Assembly (NCBI GenBank): GCA_001603905.1
Contig: LVAE01000047.1
Span: 1-41,329 of the forward strand
Length of the DNA: 41,329 nucleotides
Reading direction: 5' to 3'
Origin: Fibrobacterales bacterium Fibro_02
GTDB taxonomy: Bacteria; Fibrobacterota; Fibrobacteria; Fibrobacterales; Fibrobacteraceae
A program made the translations under genes and the position numbers. This document shows, piece by piece, positions 37,815 through 41,329 of this stretch. Under the pieces are notes generated by a model, which saw nothing but the letters and a program-made list of their open reading frames with translations, had not been told where the DNA came from and made no database searches. The number at the start of each line of letters is the position of its first letter. Position 1 is the stretch's first letter.

Positions 37815-37847
37815 ATGGTTCAAAATAGTGCCGAGACATCCAAATGA
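37815..37847 (+). CDS. Ten-codon mini-ORF before the Rpn gene (candidate leader peptide)
   Basis: MVQNSAETSK followed by TGA. The last codons form the left arm of the terminator, so a ribosome finishing the peptide would open the hairpin. No functional codon run is seen. Confidence 0.35.
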   Translation: MVQNSAETSK

Positions 37848-37864
37848 TTTTGGATGTTTTTTTT
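37836..37864 (+). terminator. Terminator in the 5' leader of the Rpn gene
   Basis: Arms ACATCCAA (37836-37843) and TTGGATGT (37850-37857) followed by a run of eight T. It lies between the promoter and the start codon, 15 bases before the latter. Confidence 0.8.
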
Positions 37865-37879
37865 CAAAAGGAGTACTAT

Positions 37880-38818
37880 ATGAACCTGACTAAAACGCAA
37901 CGACCGCATGATCCGTTCTTCCGCTGGCTTTTTGCCGTTGTCACGCATCTTCGTTGTCTGCTGGAGCTTGCTGGCAAGATCAATCGCGATGTCAGCGAAT
38001 TCCTGTCGGCGGTAAATCTTGACACACTCATGCGCATTCCGGATTCCTATTCGGAAGTGGATGACACTGGTGAAGCAGATTTGGCGTATCGCGTCAATGT
38101 TTCGACGGGAGCTTCTGTGCTTGTCGGAATTTTATTAGAGCACAAGTCGGGGCGGGACCCTGATGTACTCAATCAAATTGCACGGTATGTAAATGCCGTA
38201 ATGAAAATGCATGGAGCCAATCACGGTTTTGACGGTCTCCCGACCATGGCGATTATTTTCTACAACGGACGTGAAAACTGGAATCCGCTTAAGGTGATTG
38301 AAGAAGGTTTCCCGGAATATTTCCATGGGAAAATCTTGCCGTTTCAATGTGCATTTGTGAATATGGCTGACATTCCTGACAGTGACTGCCTTGCATGCGA
38401 AGATGTAGCGACCGGCATGGGGATTGTCGCTATGAAATATGCCTATAATGCCGAAAAACTGGTTGAAATTTTGCCGAAGTTTAAGGATGCCTTGAAAAAG
38501 ATTCCCCACAATGAGGCGACTTGCCTTTTGCAGAAAATTAGTGTATATTTGTCAGAGTATCTCACCGAAGATATTCAAAAGGAGTTGGATATGGCTTTCG
38601 TTAGCGTAGGACAGAAATACGGATTCGTTAGCGCCGGCGATGTTTACCGTCAGCGGATTGCCGATGCTCGCGCCGAAGAACGCCAAAAGGCTGAAGAAAA
38701 GGCTGAAAAGGCCCGCGACGAGGAGCGTGCCGATGCAATCAGCGTGTTGCAGGATATGGGCATGACTCCGGAAAAAATCGCCGAGTTCAAAGCCAAACTC
38801 GAGGCTTTAAAAAAGTAG
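37880..38818 (+). CDS. Rpn family recombination-promoting nuclease / putative transposase
   Basis: 312 residues from ATG 37880, preceded by AAAAGGAG. Start PHDPFFRWLFA is the family's opening motif (PF04754). The PD-(D/E)XK nuclease core is visible: GEADLAYRV supplies the Asp and LVGILLEHKSG the E-x-K pair, followed by LNQIARYVNAVM and MAIIFYNGRENW. The last ~60 residues are a charged coiled coil (RAEERQKAEEKAEKARDEERAD) and a short helix-rich tail, as in many Rpn proteins. Members cut DNA and promote RecA-independent recombination; they are usually solitary genes present in several copies. Expression appears limited by a leader terminator. Confidence 0.9.
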   Translation: MNLTKTQRPHDPFFRWLFAVVTHLRCLLELAGKINRDVSEFLSAVNLDTLMRIPDSYSEVDDTGEADLAYRVNVSTGASVLVGILLEHKSGRDPDVLNQIARYVNAVMKMHGANHGFDGLPTMAIIFYNGRENWNPLKVIEEGFPEYFHGKILPFQCAFVNMADIPDSDCLACEDVATGMGIVAMKYAYNAEKLVEILPKFKDALKKIPHNEATCLLQKISVYLSEYLTEDIQKELDMAFVSVGQKYGFVSAGDVYRQRIADARAEERQKAEEKAEKARDEERADAISVLQDMGMTPEKIAEFKAKLEALKK

Positions 38819-38841
38819 CTTAGAAAAGTTTTCAAAAAAGA

Positions 38842-38876
38842 ACGCCTACGGAAAAGAAAATCCGTAGGTGTTTTTT
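38842..38876 (+). terminator. Terminator after the Rpn gene
   Basis: Arms ACGCCTACGGA (38842-38852) and TCCGTAGGTGT (38861-38871), one wobble, followed by TTTTT. Confidence 0.88.
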
Positions 38877-38878
38877 AT

Positions 38879-39000
38879 GGGCGTTCCCCGGCTAAGGTCC
38901 CTGAGCTTGTCGAAGGGCGCCGGGTCGGGTGCTGCTCGCCTTCGGCTCATCGAGCCGCTACGCGTCTCGCCACAAAAGTGCGACGCCCCCTAACGCAAAT
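38879..39000. repeat. Intergenic repeat-rich segment
   Basis: Contains GGGCGTTCCCC and CGGGTCGGG, shared with 5703-5870 on the other strand, and the palindrome CCCT-GAGCTTGTCGA-AGGG (38899-38917), shared with 22063-22082. GC-rich compared with both neighbours. No gene. Confidence 0.6.
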
Positions 39001-39012
39001 ACATCAAGAAAT

Positions 39013-39663
39013 TCACCATTTGAGGTATTTCTTGATTTCAGCAAAACATGCCCGATGGGCATCAATGTTTATACCCATAGACGGATGGTGCATACACCAA
39101 ATGGGGACGGGCGGGAAGCCATTTAATGTGAACAAATGTAGGTTTATTCCAGCACAATTCTTGCTAATCTCAATTTGATCACGAGCCTGCGGGAGATATT
39201 TCCATTCAAGATTATCCCACCCCCAACCGACAATCAAATCAGGACACAGAATTTCCATAACCTCGGCAAGGGCCTTTGCAGACAAAGCCTTTAACTCAGT
39301 AGTCAAATAACGCTTATCCGCATGGTCACCTTCGCCAATGCTTTTTTGGAAGAAATTATAGAAGGTAATCTTGTCATAAACCTCATGCGGGTTTGCATCA
39401 CGAACAGAAGCAAGAACATTTGCCGTGTTGCGGTGGCACTGCGCCCATTTGGGGAGCGTTGCACCCTTGTCGTAGTTTGCTAGAAAATCCTTCTCGACCA
39501 CCTCACGAGTCCACTCGTGATAGCCGTTGTTAGATTGCGGACCATAATGCGATTCGCCTAGCACAAGAATCTTGTGTCGTGCGCTCGCATAATCCTTACC
39601 CACGTATGGGTAGAAGTTGATGTATTGAGATGAGGAGAAACGGGAATTGAAAATAGATGTCAT
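39013..39663 (-). CDS. Unknown protein, uracil-DNA-glycosylase-like features
   Basis: 216 residues from ATG 39663; a TTG five codons earlier abuts the upstream stop and is an alternative start. KILVLGESHYGPQ near residue 30, VGWGWDNLEW near 145 and WCMHHPSMGIN near 193 follow the order of UDG-superfamily motifs (early acidic loop, central strand, late His motif). The assignment is tentative. It lies 15 bases after the membrane protein gene and probably shares its transcript. Codon use is less AT-rich than its upstream neighbour. Confidence 0.6.
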   Translation of the reverse strand: MTSIFNSRFSSSQYINFYPYVGKDYASARHKILVLGESHYGPQSNNGYHEWTREVVEKDFLANYDKGATLPKWAQCHRNTANVLASVRDANPHEVYDKITFYNFFQKSIGEGDHADKRYLTTELKALSAKALAEVMEILCPDLIVGWGWDNLEWKYLPQARDQIEISKNCAGINLHLFTLNGFPPVPIWCMHHPSMGINIDAHRACFAEIKKYLKW

Positions 39664-39678
39664 ACAACAGGTTCTCAA

Positions 39679-41082
39679 TCAATGTGTATTTCGCTTATCA
39701 AAATCATAGAACGTTTTTGCCAACGCCTTGTAATAAAAAGAAGCCAAGTCCCTCCAATATGCATCTACTTTTTCTAACCATTCTTGTTCTGCATCGTCGC
39801 CATAGAAATTGTTATAAATAAACATCAATGAACACGACAAAATGATTATTGAAAGAATTACAATCAAAATGGTTAGCAATATAAAATAATGAACATCCGT
39901 TATTGCGTAGATGATTCCGGCATCAAGCAAGATTGCTATAAGGGACAAGATACATGCAGGAAGGGAAAAGGATCTTTTCTGTGGGAAAGGCGGTTGGTCT
40001 TGGACAATAGAGGGTCGTGATTCTGTTATTTTCTCCATTCCTTTGATTATAACATCTCTCGAAAAACATTCTTCTTCTGCAATTAATGAACCATACCTTT
40101 CTATAAGTTGAGACATAATTCTATTGTCATCGCCAAAGACGAATCTGTATTTATTCAGATTTTCAAACAAATCAGCCAAAAAAGAATATAATTTTTTCTT
40201 TTCTTGTTTTATTTTTTTATTAGCAAAAAAAATCTTTGTGAAAATTCCAAAACTCTTTATTTTTCGTAGTTCATCACAAGCATTTTTTATGTTTTCTTTA
40301 TCAAATTCAAGACTAACAGACAATTTACTTACTTTTCCTCCTACAGGAGAAACCACAATGCCATCTGCGTTAATATCTGATTTTGTAGATGACAGCATTC
40401 CCAATACAAAATACGATACAGACGCAATATCATTACTAGCATTATCTATTAAATCTTGAACGCCAACATTTTCATCTTCAAGGAAAGCAATCCGTGCCTG
40501 CAAATAATTTACTATTGAACGAATTAACAGCCCCGCATTTCTTTGAAAATTCACTCTATTAAAACTGTCATCTATATTTTCATAAGAAATCAATAAATGT
40601 TCCATCACCAAATCGCTAAAATTTTGCAACAGCAATGCATTTGGAGACTGCAACAATCTAAGGGTTCCTAGTTCTGCCGACATCAATTTCTTTACAGCTA
40701 AACCATATGATGGATTCTCCGAACTAATCCGTAGCTGACTTTCAAATAAATCTAGAGCTGTTTTTTTCTTTTCTGTTTTTACAGCATCAACATTGGACTC
40801 GAAGTCATTTACTTTACTTGTGGTTATTGTATTTTCTGTGTCTAGACTAGATTCATCTATACTTATTCCAATGTTTTGGATTTTTTGAGCACTCTCAATC
40901 TTTTCACTACTATTTTGAGTTTTCTTTGGTTTGCTAAAAAATTTATTTTTTAGCATATCCAATGGACTTCCCAATTTTTTATTCAATGATTTTCCCGTAT
41001 CAACAACTTTGTTGACATCATCCATTGTAGAATTAATTTTTTTCAATAAAGACATTTTATTTTCATTCAATGTTCTTTTCAT
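39679..41082 (-). CDS. Unknown membrane protein
   Basis: 467 residues, family not recognised. Residues 1-130 are polar, Lys/Ser/Asn-rich and probably disordered or coiled. 130-370 looks alpha-helical with no motif identified. Two adjacent membrane helices at about 375-425 (FSLPACILSLIAILLDAGII and a longer ILLTILIVILSIIILSCSLMFIY) suggest a C-terminal hairpin anchor, followed by an acidic/aromatic tail of about 40 residues. Strikingly AT-rich against most of the window. Its ATG shares one base with the stop of the ORF upstream (TAATG); a later Met at 41055 is an alternative start. Confidence 0.65.
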   Translation of the reverse strand: MKRTLNENKMSLLKKINSTMDDVNKVVDTGKSLNKKLGSPLDMLKNKFFSKPKKTQNSSEKIESAQKIQNIGISIDESSLDTENTITTSKVNDFESNVDAVKTEKKKTALDLFESQLRISSENPSYGLAVKKLMSAELGTLRLLQSPNALLLQNFSDLVMEHLLISYENIDDSFNRVNFQRNAGLLIRSIVNYLQARIAFLEDENVGVQDLIDNASNDIASVSYFVLGMLSSTKSDINADGIVVSPVGGKVSKLSVSLEFDKENIKNACDELRKIKSFGIFTKIFFANKKIKQEKKKLYSFLADLFENLNKYRFVFGDDNRIMSQLIERYGSLIAEEECFSRDVIIKGMEKITESRPSIVQDQPPFPQKRSFSLPACILSLIAILLDAGIIYAITDVHYFILLTILIVILSIIILSCSLMFIYNNFYGDDAEQEWLEKVDAYWRDLASFYYKALAKTFYDFDKRNTH

Positions 41083-41320
41083 TATTCAAATGGTCCTTTC
41101 AAAAGATCTACAAGTTTTCTAAGTGCTTCGATTACTTTCGTTTTGTCAGAACATTTAATCAATTGAATGCATTTTTTGTCAATCATTTGTTCTCGTCGAG
41201 TAAATAAACAACATATGCATTGTCTTATTTTAGGAGGCAGGTTTTCCTCTTCGAACGCCTCATTATTGATTCTGGATTTGTAGGTTTTTTAATAGTGGGT
41301 TCATGAACAACCATATTCAT
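41082..41320 (-). pseudogene. Small ORF pair, probably one gene broken by a frameshift
   Basis: One frame starts at ATG 41320 and reads MNMVVHEPTIKKPTNPESIM before stopping at 41225. Another frame, open from about 41288, reads NNEAFEEENLPPKIRQC and ends LLKGPFE at 41082, where its TAA overlaps the next gene's ATG. Joined across a one-base shift they would make a natural ~80-residue protein with a Cys-rich core (CICC). A six-A run at 41286-41291 is a likely slip site. It could be a real frameshift, programmed slippage or a sequence error. Confidence 0.4.
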
Positions 41321-41329
41321 TACCGGTTA

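Noticed and set aside
38879..39000. tRNA or other stable RNA in the GC-rich gap
   Set aside because: No cloverleaf could be drawn; the sequence is explained by repeats shared with 5703-5870 and 22063-22082.

Overview
The window is chromosomal DNA of a Fibrobacter-type bacterium (FCB superphylum). The clearest marker is the 997-residue lipoprotein at 1980-4973, which ends in a Fibrobacter-succinogenes-major (FISUMP) domain. Ser-rich lipoprotein linkers and a Bacteroidetes-like fumarate reductase iron-sulfur subunit agree with this. No rRNA, tRNA, CRISPR array, integrase or insertion sequence was seen.

Layout. 1-1533: end of frdB/sdhB, then a RelB/PIN toxin-antitoxin pair framed by two near-identical terminators. 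1980-5629: FISUMP lipoprotein and a small unknown protein. 5630-17760: tryptophan region, trpE, trpGD fusion and trpCF fusion, then two reverse-strand lipoproteins, a lipoprotein-type family II pyrophosphatase, and trpB-trpA. 17761-18271: array of four inverted repeats. 18272-19919: glnB/glnK-amt under a sigma-54 promoter. 20150-21586: VWA lipoprotein. 22085-28156: carA-pyrG-carB on the minus strand. 28617-31386: queC-queD-queE plus a NicO-type metal transporter. 31398-37640: a minus-strand set of RND/MMPL exporter, LolA-like protein, beta-barrel, TonB, ExbB and ExbD. 37880-41329: Rpn-type nuclease, then an AT-rich block of unknown genes.

The strongest theme is RNA-level control. trpE and trpB each have an 18-codon leader peptide with tandem Trp codons (WW and WWW) and a textbook 1:2 / 2:3 / 3:4 attenuator. 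A third leader, before the pyrophosphatase gene, has the same promoter type and the same enclosing stem with a compensatory base change, but no Trp codons. carA has a 71-codon leader ORF that crosses a U-rich tract and an intrinsic terminator and overlaps the carA start by ATGA, which looks like UTP-sensing pyrBI-type attenuation. The Rpn gene has a 10-codon mini-ORF ending in a terminator. In four of these the leader ORF starts almost at the predicted transcription start.

Other points of interest are a long rod-like RNA candidate at 13757-13886, a dispersed palindromic repeat that supplies the ribosome binding site and start codon of trpCF, and an envelope operon joining an RND pump, a LolA-like carrier, a barrel and a complete TonB motor. 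All functional calls come from reading translated motifs; no database search was run.
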